This document shows positions 22,560 through 34,880 of a stretch of 64,000 bases of DNA, in pieces. The position numbers and the translations under genes are program-made. The DNA is from Acheta domesticus (lineage: Eukaryota > Arthropoda > Insecta > Orthoptera > Gryllidae): NCBI GenBank assembly GCA_031308135.1, contig JAHLJT010008446.1, positions 169,401,838 to 169,465,837 on the forward strand, read 5' to 3'. Every line of letters starts with the position of its first letter. Position 1 is the stretch's first letter. The notes below the pieces were generated by a model. The model was not told the DNA's origin. It made no database searches and was given only the letters and a program-made list of their open reading frames with translations.

Positions 22560-24281
22560 GTACGTTTATTTTTTACTTATTTTTTATTATTGTCAACTTA
22601 CATTATTGGTCACGTATCCTGTTGTTATTAAACGTTCTATAAATGAGCAAGGTAAAAAACCATAAACTACAAAAAAATAGCTAAACAGTGATGGGATTCT
22701 AACGGACGGTTCAGTGCTTAGGAGTGATGTTTGTGGCTGAGAAATAGCAATGGATACAAAACATCTGACCTCACGTGAAAGATATTTTTCTGCGTATAAA
22801 AACTTTATGATTCACAAGGGTCTAAATTTTGATTTCCCTATCATTGAGATGTACAATGTAATTCGATATAATTATTTTATCTTTTACGGTTCAGAAAACG
22901 GTGATGTCATTGATGACGTGAACCTGTTTTTAAAAACATGTAGCTTATATGTAACATTTCTGTTTTTCATCAACATTTCATGTGGATTTTTCATGTTATG
23001 GTAACTAATCATGTACTGTATTCGTACCTAAACACGTACCATTTTTTGCACCTAAACATGCACCTATTTCTAATATTTTTGCCCCTAAAAGTCCGGCCTC
23101 TAGATAATAAATAATCATCACACATTTTTTAATTATCACAAGACGTCTTCAGAAATTTTAGATATTAAAGCACAATAAAACACTACAACTAATGTACTAT
23201 AATTATTTTCCAATGAGCAATGAAACTGGAGAAAACTATATAGGCTCCCTACATGTGAATAGTGATTATGATTTCTTTAGATGCGCAAGAACTGGGGAAA
23301 ACCCAAAAACCATCAGTTGCGAATTTGACTGAAAAATTCAAATATTTAAATGTTATTTTGCTTATTCTCAAACCTAGCGCCCCGACTGAATTCTCATGCT
23401 CACTGCACCACTGCTTACAGCAACCCTGCAAAGCATTTTGCACTTTCACTGCCCTCGGGAGTCGCGGCAGCAGTGGTCCCAATGACTGTTGGTCACTTTT
23501 CTCCGAGTTCGTTGCCATTCCATTTCAATATTATTTCTTTCCACAAATACAACTAACGATGCTATAACAGAGGCAAACTTTCTTGTATCCTCTGTAATAA
23601 CAATATAAAACTGTATTTATGAAAATAAAGTTTTTAAAATTGTACTTACACAGTATTGAGCTTAATTATTAACTGTGTTTGACTGCTGTTATTAACTGTA
23701 TTTATACAGTTGTACAGTTTTATACAGTCTATTTATACAATAAATACAGTCTTTAAAACTGTAATCATCTGGTACAAATATTTCCGTGTTCGTTGATTTC
23801 ATATTGGAAAAGATAATACAATCTAGTCATAAATTTGAGCATAAAGTCATAATGATTTTTAAGAATATGTTTAGCTTTCATGGAACCGTCATATTCAATT
23901 AATGATACTTAATAAAAAATAATTTATTACTGTTATCAAACGATTCAATATTATAGTTTTGTTTGTCGATACACTAAATTTGTGATAACATCGTGGCAAA
24001 GCGAATTATATCATCAGCTCCTCAAAACAAACTACATTCAAACAACTACAAGCTATTCAAAATTGTTTTAGGTTCTTATTTCACGTTGTCAACTATCGAC
24101 AACAAATATTTCCAATAAAATACAAAAGTCAGTATTGCTTGAATTGTATGTAAGAGACCACCATGTTCTCGCTGATTGCTCTCAATTATGCGCTACGGTT
24201 CTAACTGCGCAATCTCATTGGTGATCCCCACTCTTCCTAGCTCCCCGCGTTTGCACTCGAGTAGCTCGCACGCGTTGCGTG
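22560..24281. other. AT-rich sequence, no supported gene
   Basis: An 84-residue frame at 22750-23004 has no known motif. The 23325-23410 segment shares GACTGAAAAAT.CAA and TCTCATGC.CA.TGC with 37695-37770 at similar spacing, so it may be a copy of the sequence that precedes the SINE there. Several TTTATACAGT words cluster at 23690-23760. Confidence 0.5.
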
Positions 24282-24370
24282 CGTATATGTATGTATATCG
24301 CGTGCGTATATGTATGTATAAATATATTATATATAATATATTATATATATATATATATATATATACATAC
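24282..24370. repeat. TA/TG microsatellite with a 22-bp direct repeat
   Basis: Two copies of a CGTGCGTATATGTATGTATA unit followed by (TA)n. It directly flanks the left TIR of the Tc1-like element. Confidence 0.9.
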
Positions 24371-25840
24371 ACACTCATCGTCATAAAAAAAGGTGCATTC
24401 AGAGGGACGAGGCGGACTGCGATCATTCTTGGCAGACAGGTAGAGGGTTCAAAGCATACGAAATATTTTTTACTGTTTTTTACCAAATAAATTAATAAAT
24501 GATAACATTTTCACGTTTGTAGGACCAATATTTACTGCGCTACACGCCCACAGACTGTACATGATAGTTTGGCGTGAGGTCACCATGTTGGCGTCCAGAC
24601 CTCGTGGCATGGAGTTGTACAGGTCTCTAATGGAGTCCTGTGCTAGTCAATGCCATGTAGCCTGCACCTCAGTGCGCGATTCTTGCAGATTGGTGGGTAG
24701 GGGTGAGGTCCTGTTCGCACGCTTCATACAACCCCCAACATTCTCGATCGGGGAAAGGCCTGGCAAAGCGGCTGGCCATGGCAGAGTATCAACGGCTGCA
24801 AGGCATGCTCGGGAGATGGCCGTGGTATGCGGACGAGCATTTTCCTGTTGAAATAGGGCATGGACGTGGGCGTTCACGAACGGCAGGGCCACTGGTTGAA
24901 GGATCTCCTGAACGTACCGTGCGGCTGTCACGGTGCCCCTGAGGAACACTAATGGTGAGCGAGCACCACAGGATAACGCCCCACACCATCACACCAGGAT
25001 GACGGGACGAGTGATGGGATACCACAAACCGCTCGTCATGGCGCTCCCCACTTCGCCTTTACACACGGACCCAGTGGTCGACACCATTAAGACAGAAGCA
25101 GGACTCGTCGCTGATGATGACCCACTGAAAATTTGCATGGCCCCATGCCAGTCGTTCCCGACACCAGGCGAGTCTATAGCGACGTTGCTGGAGTGTGAGA
25201 GGCAGCCTTCGTAACGGTCAGCGTACGGCGAGCCCTGCGTTGTGCAACCGCCTCCCAGTGGTACTGGCACTTACAGGATGTGACAGGGCAGACTGCATAG
25301 CCCACTGAATCACAGCTGAAGCACCAACCGTTGCCGTTGGATCTGGTAACCCATAGCGTACCATCCGTCGGTCCTCCCTCCTCGTGGTGTGTGGCGAAAG
25401 TCCTGATCCTGCATATCGTGTGTGCGTGACTTCCTCATTCCATTGCCGCCAACAGCGGGCGATGGTGGTGTCCGTACGACCGGTGTGGCGCGCAATACGG
25501 CGACAGGACCAACCAGCCTACCGCACACACACGGTGCGGCCCCTCTCGAAAGCTTCTATCTGGACAACCAGCACGCGAACACGTCGCCTAGGGATAGTGT
25601 ACGTGCAGGTGACGCTCTGGCGACGCTACCCGATGTCGCAATGGCCGGCGCGGCCGTTTGAGACCTTCTTTTCTCGGCTGGTGGGCACGACGTCACTCCT
25701 TTATCCCCGACCCCCGAGTGCGCGGCCGACCGTGAAAACGAAATCATTGGCTTAGTGAATGGTATGCAAAATACCCATCAAGTTTGCAGCGGATCAGTAG
25801 GGTCCTTCGGGGTGCAACTTTTTTCATGAGCATGAGTGTA
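24371..25840 (-). mobile_element. Tc1-like transposon, full length, dead
   Basis: Roughly 1.47 kb bounded by TIRs: CACTCATCGTCATAAAAAAAG from 24373, and inward from 25839 CACTCATGCTCATGAAAAAAG. Similarity extends to GGGAC/AGGAC further in. TA-rich flanks are compatible with the TA target. The transposase is on the minus strand. Confidence 0.85.
24590..25740 (-). pseudogene. Tc1-like transposase remnant
   Basis: DDE transposase read from about 25600 down in shifting frames: RRIARHTGRTDTTIARCW (first helix-turn-helix), TRYAGSGLSPHTTRREDRR, SASTTGRRLHNAGL, then IISDESCFCLNG with the first catalytic Asp, HPGVMVWGVI, YVQEILQPVALPFVNAH, QQENARPHT with Glu in place of the second catalytic Asp, TLPWPAALPGLSPIEN with the catalytic Glu. 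A frameshift near 24950 separates the last blocks. The Asp-to-Glu change alone would be expected to impair catalysis. Confidence 0.85.
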
Positions 25841-25859
25841 TATTTGTGATGGTTCACAC

Positions 25860-26900
25860 ATTCTAGATGTTAGGGAGCGCAGACGAGAGGAAAGAACGCG
25901 CGAACACAAAGGTTTTTGTTCGGATCTATGATGAATCGAGCGAGGATCAGCTGCGCGGCCCGAGCGCGCGGCACAGCTGCCTCGACCTATTTACGGCCCA
26001 CGCGAAAACGGGGTGCAAAGAAGGCGCGGGGGCGCCCGGGACAATGGCAGCCTCTTGTGACGGATGCTGGATTATTGCTTGAGGACCGGAACCAGGCGGC
26101 GCGCTCCTAAGCGCCGACCTCTCATCTCCGATTTCAGGCCAGCGCGCGGACCGGCCGAGTACTATAAACCGATCAATCTAGGAGAATGTTGATTGCCCTC
26201 CTGGGGCATTTAACTGTTGCACGTGTTCGCGTTGAAGCCCCTGCAGCGGAGTACAGCGTACCGTGTTGACCAAAATCCTACGAACCAATAGGGAAACTCG
26301 AAGCAAGTGTTAAAATAAAACTGGATAATCATTAGATAGATGAAAATTACGGCGGAGTTCGCCAAGCTACATGGGAAATGAAGAGACGGCTTCGCGGTGT
26401 TGGGACCGTGGGGAAATGGCAGGTAGACGTCGCCATCAAGTTAAGATCGGGCAAAAATAGATCACGCCGCGGAGTCGTCGAGATCGAGATAGTATAAGGG
26501 GAGCACATTGCAGGGAACGAATCCACAGACCCGATGGCGATTAATTGCCAGAGTCACAATTTCACAAGGCTAATCCCAACAATATATATTGAAACCAATC
26601 AGCCCAAGTATTGGCTAAATAGATTTTCAGCTATCTGTTGATGATTTTCAGCCATCCAACGATCGCTCGCGCGCCGCCGGGCGGACGACGATTTTTCCTA
26701 TCGGTGGCTGGGAGGGGTGGAAAAGGGGTGTGTACCTCATATCTGGAGTAGTGACGTGTGCGGTAGGGGAGAGAGAGGGGTGTGCGGGATGACCGGGCAG
26801 ATAGTTCTTGGACTCCGAGTTGTAACGTTGACGGCAGAGTCAGAGATGTAACCGCGAGTCAAGTCAACGAGAAGTTGTACCATGCTTAGGCGGCCTTCGC
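25860..26900. other. GC-rich, CpG-rich block
   Basis: Base composition changes sharply just right of the Tc1-like element. CGCGCGG-type runs are frequent (for example 25955-26040 and 26660-26690). Several short frames exist but none has a known motif. The block could be a host promoter/CpG-rich region or part of an unrecognised repeat. A TATAAA-like word is at 26163. Confidence 0.45.
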
Positions 26901-28165
26901 CACCCCTTGTTCTTGCTGCAAGCTTTGCTGTTTTGGGCGAGGCTATTTTTCCAACGGACTAAGGTCGGTATTTCGATCATTGTATGTTCTACATCGGGTC
27001 CTTTCTACACGAACTGCCCGACTGCGTGAAACTGAGTTTATTGTCTCGCAAGAGGTGTGAATAATGCGTAATAAGACCAGTGACGTAAAAGTGCTGCGGT
27101 GTTTTATGGGGACACGAGGGAAATTATCTCTTAACTAAAGTGGCCGCGCATTCCATACTGGAACTGAGAATTTTGAAGCAATTAGTTATAGAATACAGAC
27201 TGGTGCAAGGCACGTGTTCACGCAATTCACCGTCAGAGATAATTTTAGGGGGCATTAACGTTATCTCTAAGAAAATTATTTGAATATACTGTGCTATCAT
27301 CAAACTATGTTTATTCACTATAATATAATACAAGATATTCTTCTTGTAATGTCATTTCTTTAGTTTTAAAGAAGCTTCTTTTGAATATTCTGAGTTTTCA
27401 AGAAATATATTGTTCATTTAATTAAATGGAGATTTTTGGGGGGGGGATTCTAGAGAATTTCGTGCACGATATTATTTGCATATGTGTTTTGATGCAGTGT
27501 ATAATGAGGGACAGTTAACTGCAATTTTCGTAAACGGAAGGTACTACGACATTGAGTCATGCGAGAAGCATGCGCCCTTCACTCATCCCAACCGGGATTT
27601 CATTCTTTCCATTTGTGGAGCTACAACTTGTTTTGTCACGGAAGATATTGCTGTGATTCTAAGTTGTTCAAATCTTAAAATCAATTCGTGATAATTTTGC
27701 AGTTGATTCTCTCTTTTTATATAGTGTTTTGAATTGTGTTAATATTTTTTTGTTTGTGTATTTTCTTTGTGTACCAATGTTATTGTCATTCTTCAAGTTT
27801 TTTGGTAGTTTCGCTTCAAAGCGTGTTACATGCTGTTCTGTGATCACGACTTTGTGTTTTTTATTTTGAAATCTTCTGATGAGCCACGATCCCACTAAAA
27901 TCCCCCGAAACCGACAGCACGTTCGGTTACAATACATGCATATATTCTAGTATATTATATTTTATTATACTCTAAAATCAAATCTGCATCTTTTGCGGAT
28001 GTAAATAAATACACAGAAGCGAACATTTTTACTTTTCAATTGTAACAATTCAACCACGTACCTTACAGTAAAATAGTGAGGTAGAGATTCTGAGGTCCAA
28101 GATAACTGCACTTCTCCCCTATACGCCACATGCAGTTCTTAGCACATGCAGTTAGTTTATTGACG
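26901..28165. other. Unassigned
   Basis: Open frames at 27467-27691 (plus) and 27668-27937 (minus) have no recognised domain. A poly-G run lies at 27437-27446. Confidence 0.45.

Positions 28166-28169
<4 letters not shown>

Positions 28170-28201
<32 letters not shown>
28170..28201. repeat. (TA)n microsatellite
   Basis: Short TA tract. Confidence 0.95.
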
Positions 28202-28203
<2 letters not shown>

Positions 28204-28689
28204 AAAATCAAACAGCTGGATTTTTTACAACCGAGGCTGATTACCGATCAAATTGTAAACAATTCAGCATTAGCTCTTCAACCCGGTTTCTCAAAGAGCT
28301 ACGCAATTGGTTACACTACCCGGTGAGAGGAAAAGTGGATGCAGCCGATACGTAGCTTCGGTGCTCGTGAAGCTTAAGAGGTCTAATGGAACCCAACGCC
28401 TAACTTATTCTCATTATAATTTGAACATATATTTAATTCCTTTAATTTGAATCGAAGTACCTATTTTTCAAATTTGCACGCTAATATACTCTCAAAAATA
28501 AAAGTTACGCGCGAGTTACAATGTGTATTACGTCCTGCGCTGAAACATTGCGAATACGGGACCCCCAAAAAATTAATACTCGTTTTACACTGGCAAGAAT
28601 TACTCAGCGATTCACGGCAGAGCGAGCGGTAGAGCGCTAATGGAACTTTGACTTATCTAAATATATTAATATTATTGAGTGTAAATAAG

Positions 28690-29135
28690 GAACAAGTAAA
28701 AATCACTGATCATATTGTCTCAGCTTGTCCAATACGAGCAAAGATCGAATAGTTGAAATACACGATTGGGCTCGTAGTTACCTCCACTGACAGATCTGTA
28801 ATGACCTCGAAGATCCAAACACATGCTCTAAGCGGTCCGAACATTCACCAAAACTGGTAACGTCTATTGGATTGTGTACAATACTGTATGACCAACAAAT
28901 TGAAACTGATCGCACGAAAACGACAAAACACACCGGATATTGTTCTCCAGGATTTGGAGAAAAAAAATGAGTCTACTTGCACATGTTGCTGTGCCGTGCA
29001 ATGGAAACGCCGTAACCAAGGAGAGAGAAAAATCTTAAATACAAGAGTTTGGAAATCGTGATCAGCCGAAAATGGAAGTTAAAGCATAGGTCTTCCCGAT
29101 AGTTAACGGAGCTCTAGAATTTGTTCTACCAACAT
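28690..29135 (+). pseudogene. R2/NeSL-like LINE fragment: zinc-binding and restriction-like endonuclease region
   Basis: Plus-strand frames give ITDHIVSACPIRAKIE, the remains of the CCHC segment in which the first Cys is lost, then ILYDQQIETDRTKT, NTPDIVLQDLEK carrying the PD of the endonuclease active site, and after frameshifts NLKYKSLEIVISRKWKLK. This order (DHIVSACP, PDIV, KYKSLEI..SR.W) is that of RLE-type LINE C-termini. The last block matches the fragment at 8660. The piece is bounded by unrelated AT-rich sequence. Confidence 0.7.
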
Positions 29136-31229
29136 TGTGTAAGAACTCCCTTGTCATACAAAAGATTGGGAAGTACAAGATATTGTTTTATTTCGAACAA
29201 TCCTTTCGGAAATGTCTTATCTACTTTGGTGAATTTCCTCACCGTTATCGAGTTATTAACAAAAAACTGAAAGAGTGCGCAATTAAACTGATGTCTGAGG
29301 TTTGGAAAAGATGATGTAGTTTTTACCGAATCTCATTTCGACAGTAATTTGTCTCGTTTCGAAGGTCATGCGTACAAAATTTCATTAAAATCGTAGTAAA
29401 AGTGAAGATTTGTATTAAAAACAAACTAAAATCTTTATTTAACAAAATATAATTTAACTGTAGAAAAGTAGCCTAAATTGTAGTCTAAGAATTACATAAT
29501 CAGACAGTGAAAATCCCACTTAAATCGGTTTAGTTCTATCTTGACAGGACAGGCAGATGAAATACGTAAAAACAAGTGAATGGGTTCTTGTATTACATAA
29601 ATAATCACACGAGTTTGAGCAATAGTTTTCTTGAAATAGCCGACAGACACTTCAATACTGTTTACACGGATTTCCGGAATTGTCTGGAATCGACCATTAG
29701 AGATTCCCTTTGGACGCCAACGATTCCTCAATATGTATTACTCCCTATCCTCTATTTTAGTGCAATTTAGAGTATGTTTATTTCTAATGACATGCTGAAG
29801 CGTTCCCAATACCAGATTTCAACCCACAACGCACACTATTTGATTTTCTAATAGGCCACTATCTTCTTTGCATATAAATGATTGCTTATAATAAATGAGC
29901 CAAATGTAGTAAGTAGTAATTATTCATGCAAATGGTATTACGAGTAGAGCAAATTAGAGCGATTACAAATTTAATCCTGAAAGAGAAAGTTTTTGGATAT
30001 AATGAAGATTTTCCAAAAAATATTAGCTCGTTGAAGAATAATACAAGGGGTTGTAAATCAGGGTTCTCATAGAAGTAAAACTTCACGAATCATTTACAGG
30101 AAACTGAGTAGATAGTACGCCCTGGTGCATCGAACACTTAGTTGCTTTTATACAAAACACATTTTCTTTTCTTTTAGCTATCCATCAACAACAAACCATC
30201 TACTCAATAAATGAATACATAATCAGTCAGCGACCACACGTCATATTTATAGGAAAGAGTCCAAAGGTCACACGCAAAGAAAGAAACGAGCAACGTACAA
30301 AAATAAAAGATGGCATGTAAAGTAAACTGCATTATGAAGAATATAGTTGTCAAAAAAAATTAAAAAATAAATACAAAATTCGGTGAACTTTACGCAGTGT
30401 GACTGTGGCAATATAATGGAAAATATTTACATCTGTAGTTATCTAGCAAACGCTGACATGCCCAAAAATTGTAAAATTGAGTTTTCTTTGATACATAAGC
30501 AACTCTGAATCTTACCTTCCTCTATCTGGCAAAAAAGACATGACTGTCTCTAGAATTTCTTTGGATCAGGTCAGTGACAATTGATGTCATGTCCAAACGT
30601 TTCATTTTATTATATGGCAAATATTACACGGTTCCCTTCTCCTTATAAGAACATGTCATATTATGACATGAATATTTAATCATTTTCATGTGACAAAAGC
30701 TGACTTCTCAATTTATCACATTTTTATTTTTGTACTATTGGTAATAATGTTCTAAATGAATGCATGAATGATTTCCATATTTTATTTGTCTTGAATTTTA
30801 AGCAGGAGGGTTTAGTTGTTGATTAAGACATTAAAATGTTTAAAAGCAGAACATACAAGATCATTGAGTTGGTGTTACTGAATCATATCTCAAGTAAATG
30901 AAGGCGAGTTAATATAATCTTTAAGCAACACATATTGTTTAACATTAAATTATTTCTATTAATTTCATTTTCCAAAGAGGTTATCAATAATGTTCCAGGT
31001 GGCAGACGGCCAGTGTGTATCAAAACCGGAAAGTATGGGATTTGAATTCAAAAGATTCAGAAGATTATAACCCCAGTCATTCTGGTTCAGACTGAAGCAC
31101 TGATGCTTTTGTATGGCGGAAGAAATGCAAATCAATTCAATATAACAGAGCTATTCAAACGTCGCGATTTCTACATCACAAAATAATATTACGCTCACAG
31201 ATGACAAATACTGCAATGTAATTCTCATC
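29136..31229. other. AT-rich sequence, nothing recognised
   Basis: About 2 kb with no supported feature. Frames at 29492-29731 and 29886-30086 lack motifs. Small inverted words around ATGTCATATTATGACAT occur at 30654-30670. Confidence 0.55.
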
Positions 31230-31445
31230 AACCACAATTCCCAGAGAAGAAAACCCTACTGTATATGAATCTCCAACTATCAATGTCCTGAACGTTAAGG
31301 CGACTTTAGAAGATAGAACTGATGAGGATTATGCTACTAAAATTCCAAAGAAGAGACTTATGAAGAAAAATAAAGATTCAGGTTTAAAATACAGTACAAG
31401 GCAGGGAAAAGTTTTCCCATAAAAGAGTTTTAAATCCTGCAATGA
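31230..31445 (+). pseudogene. Possible protein-coding fragment (unnamed transposon-like family)
   Basis: A plus-strand frame reads IPREENPTVYESPTINVLN, then DRTDEDYATKIPKKRL and YSTRQGKVFP, and breaks shortly after. The composition looks coding and unlike the AT-rich neighbours. The Y(S/T)TR.GK..P block resembles the part preceding a Cys-rich segment in uncharacterised, transposon-like insect proteins, but the Cys-rich part is missing here. Identity is weak. Confidence 0.3.
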
Positions 31446-31788
31446 ATCGCGCTAATGGACGCTCATTGTGGACGCTCGAGCGTGCTATTTCGTCGAAACT
31501 CCTTTCGCCTCCGACCCTTTGAATTCGTCACGCCGCAGCTGATCCCTTCGTGTGGGGCAAAGGTATTCCTGCAAGTGGAGAGGGTCATAAACACTCACTC
31601 ACGCCCTCATGACAGCCTTGCATCGCTGGCCCCATCTCATCCTCACAAAACGCGATATAAAACTCCCTTGACATCGCTTTTGCGAGAGCTGAAACTCCAC
31701 GTGCACGGTAGCTGATCCATATCCATGCGACTGATCCTCCTATTTCGTTCCATCGTTAATCGCCGAATTATTAGAGAGTTTTTGCACC
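31446..31788. other. Moderately GC-rich spacer
   Basis: Open frame 31455-31715 has no motif. Confidence 0.4.
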
Positions 31789-31898
31789 CTCGAACGTCGT
31801 GAAGCACTATCGATCTTCTGCGCGTGCGCAGAAGCACTAAAGTGATGCGAAACTGGAACTGCGCATGAGCAGAAGATCGATAGTACTTACCGTTCGAG
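31789..31898. mobile_element. 110-bp inverted-repeat (MITE-like) element
   Basis: Both ends read inward CTCGAACG, then ACTATCGATCTTCTGC, then TGCGCAG, separated by a ~25-nt loop. Arms of about 42 bp pair with few mismatches. The element is essentially a single hairpin. Confidence 0.8.
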
Positions 31899-32199
31899 GT
31901 AGCGAAAATTCCCTACTGCAAGTGTGGAGCTTCGAACCTCCTTAATCCCTTAGGGTGTATTGTAAGTTAATCACGGCAGTCTCCGCTGCTGCTGCACCTT
32001 CCAAACAGTCAAAAGGAAACAATGCCTACCAATACAATTAATTCAATAAAACGGGGGAGGAGTGCCCTACGCCAATGATCATCCGATAAACTTTAGAACA
32101 TTCCGTAAAATCCAAATCTAACGAATAGTAGGACAAACTGGACACACATGATGAGACGACTGCGCGTCAGAGAGGAGAGGCTTTGCAAGATAGCGTGCG
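31899..32199. other. Unassigned spacer
   Basis: Nothing recognised. Confidence 0.5.
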
Positions 32200-32885
32200 C
32201 GGGATGGAAAGATACTTGACCGTAATTCCATGAAGTACGGACGCAAATTCGTTTTTACTACTTGGCCAGAAATAGACTTCGTTGACCATAAATAAACTTG
32301 GTCTGAGACTTAAGTTTGCAAAAGAGCAACTAATTATAGATCAGAAATTCTGGAATTCCGGTCTGGTTGGTCTGGTTCCGGTTTGTTCTGGTGAGACCAA
32401 AATTTATCTTTTTGGAACTGATGGTATTCTTAGGGTATGGAAAAGAGCCAATACGGACAATCTTGTGACTAAAACTCTGGTAACTGTAAAACATGGAGGC
32501 GGCTCAATCATGTTTGGGGCTGTATGTCATCGAAAGACGTTAAAAACCCACATTTTATCGATGTCATAATGGACAAGTCAGTTTATTAGAATATTTTAAA
32601 AACAAACGTCAAAGTGTAAAAAAATTAGAAATGCCATCTTTTCGTCTTTCAACAAGACAACGGCAGCAAACACACGGCAGCAATTGACAAGGAATGGCTA
32701 ATTTAGAACGTGCCAAAATAGTTGCACACTCCTCCACGATCACCAGATTTGAACGCAATCGAACATCTGTGGACCTTATTGAAATCAAAAATAAGAAAAC
32801 AATATTTCGTCAAGACTTGAAGAAAATTGTTTTGGAAGAGTGGGAAAAATTAGTCCCGATGTTTGCCAGTTCTGTTTATTGAAAT
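32200..32885 (+). pseudogene. Tc1-like transposase remnant, 5'-truncated
   Basis: Plus strand: LRLKFAKEQLIIDQKFW, then CSGETKIYLFGTDG where the first catalytic Asp (normally S-D-E) is Gly, KHGGGSIMFGAVC, a degraded QQD-type block at 32640-32670, SPDLN/HLWTLL-like residues near 32740-32780, and SSRLEENCFGRVGKISPDV in the final frame. The DNA-binding domain and both TIRs are not visible. This copy belongs to a different Tc1 lineage from those at 24371 and 35502. Confidence 0.8.
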
Positions 32886-34072
32886 GTAATTGTTTATTTT
32901 GTTTGACATGTTTTAATTTGGTGAATATACTCGTTTATTTATATAAAAGCAATTAACACGGAGAATTATTCCAATATTTGTTCTAAGTAGGTTTGGATGT
33001 CATTTTATTTCCGCAACATTCCTGTACGAACAAAACTGGTACATACTGTATAACATATGGAGACATGTGCATTTGCAAACACGATCATCATGAAACATCA
33101 TATGAAACCTCAGGCCGATACAGATATTCTGATATTAGATCTGGATTGAGAGGCAAATTATATTCCAGAAACAGTGCGTTTTATTCTTGTTACAAAGAGT
33201 TTTTTGTAAACTAGTGTGATAGGTGATATTCAGTTCAAATTTAATTTTGCGTTTATGAATGTAGTTTGAAAACATACAGTAACGGTATGTCAAAAATTAC
33301 CACACTGTAACTTAAAATGGTTCTTTGTTTTAGTTCGTTTTAACAACAATATTTGGAAATATTGGCTAGAAATATACGTATGTTAATACATATGTACAGC
33401 GATAACATAATATTCGAGACAATAATTACAAATTATCACTAAGTGTATCTGAAATGATTAGGATCTATAATCAGATGCACAAGCCAAGGCATAATTTAAT
33501 CGAATTAGAGTTTCTAACAATTACTGATTTTTATGCACTTACACACATCAAATTTGCTCTCCTGAGAAATTGAAGAAATGAACATGTCAAGCTTTTGCCA
33601 GATAACTACAGATATATTAGAGAAAATCACTCTGAACCTTTTTATTTAAATCGCCTAACATTATTCGTGAAGGAATGATACAAAAATTAAAATGAAAGAA
33701 AAAAATTAAAACGACAATCTGTCGCGATTCAATAAACATTTCTAGGGCCGTTTGCAGCTTCTTCGCGTTGTTCTTAATGTATTTTACAAAGCACCCAAAC
33801 ACGTAAGGAAAAATTAAAAAGAAAGAAAATCAACTAAATAAAAATAATATTTCTCTCCTCGTCACATTTTTCAATTAGTTTACATCTTACCATCTATAAA
33901 GTACAAATAGGTAATGAAAGAAAATTGCACTGAAAAATAATATAAGGGAAGAAAACATGCAAGTGGGACTGAACTGGAACAAAGCAATAGTATTGGAATA
34001 CAAAAGGTATGTACAGCCGCTATCTGAAAATACTGCACACAAACCACAATGCTGGCATATGAAAATACCTAC
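32886..34072. other. AT-rich, probably Glut1 intron (inferred)
   Basis: No further exon of the transporter was recognised downstream of 34073. Frames at 32993-33214 and 33617-33802 have no motif. Confidence 0.45.
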
Positions 34073-34168
34073 CGCCTCGGGAGCGTTTATGACCCCGGTA
34101 TTATAACCAAACTGCAACATCCCCAGGACTGCTGCCAGTATTGCAAACGAGAGGAAAAACGTCAAGCC
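34073..34168 (-). CDS. Glut1: Glut1-like facilitated sugar transporter, single internal exon
   Basis: A 96-nt exon encoding 32 residues in phase 0: GLTFFLSFAILAAV, then LGMLQFGYNTG and VINAPEA. On the minus strand it is preceded by TGTGTGTTTCAG and followed by GTAGGT, both good splice consensus. The QFGYNTGVINAP signature in the first transmembrane helix is characteristic of class I GLUT transporters, and the LTFF…AVLGMLQFGYNTG pattern is that of insect Glut1, a plasma-membrane hexose uniporter of the major facilitator superfamily. The next exon should begin with the extracellular loop following this helix, but it and the other exons were not found, so introns must be long or exons lie outside the window. 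The rest of the open frame (33887-34072) is intron read-through. Confidence 0.9.
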
Positions 34169-34458
34169 CTGAAACACACAAAATTAAAATTGCAATTAAT
34201 ATTTAACCATCATAAAATATAAATATTTTAAAAAGTAAGATTTTAAATATTTAATTTTTTGGTATATTACAATAATTCTCGTCGAAATGCAATACATGGA
34301 AATTAGGCCACTATAGAAAGTGTATGGTTGAATCTCTCGCCTACAGGGCCTAAAAACCCCTGATGAAAGAAAGGGGAGGAGGATCCTCGAAGCCGCGGAG
34401 CAGGCAATCCTCCTAGGGCAAGGGAAGTCGAAAACCACATCCCTCTCCTCTGGAGGAT
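34169..34458. other. Intron-like sequence upstream of the Glut1 exon
   Basis: AT-rich with a GC-richer patch at 34340-34450. No feature is supported. Confidence 0.4.
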
Positions 34459-34880
34459 AAGTTTTAACCGATTGCAGTGAATTAGTTAAATTGCTCGAAG
34501 CAAGTTTCTTAAAATAGATACTTGAAGCTTTAATCTTATCTAAATTAAAAGTATTTTGGATAAACATTTATGGAGCTACGGCCATTTAAATGTGTCTATT
34601 TCTATGGTTTTAGCGAAAAATTGACCATATTCCGACTGATGTACACTGAGTCAAATATGTACACTGATTCGAATAAGTAATGTTTGACAATCATAAAACT
34701 GTTGCGGAATAACATGGACACCACCTTAGCCAAATAATACATTGATAAAAAGACAATTAAATAATATTCATTGGTTATTTCCTAAAAAGCGAAAAATGGC
34801 CGTAAAATGGGGTGTTTATGGAGTTTGCGGCACTCCTAAAATAGTTTTATTAATAGCCCTAAAAGCTTGTTGTTCTTGCA
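34459..34880 (+). repeat. Dispersed repeat, copy 2
   Basis: Same-orientation copy of 6050-6480 with about the same length. It carries a short duplication, the block TGTACACTGA(T/G) repeated near 34632-34665, absent from copy 1. Confidence 0.8.

Noticed and set aside
23249..23567. Open frames on both strands at 23.3-23.6 kb
   Set aside because: Overlapping opposed frames without motifs. Part of the segment resembles 37695-37770, so it is likely a repeat.
25384..25755. 123-residue plus-strand ORF in the 24-26 kb region
   Set aside because: It is antisense to the Tc1-like transposase and owes its openness to the GC-rich composition.
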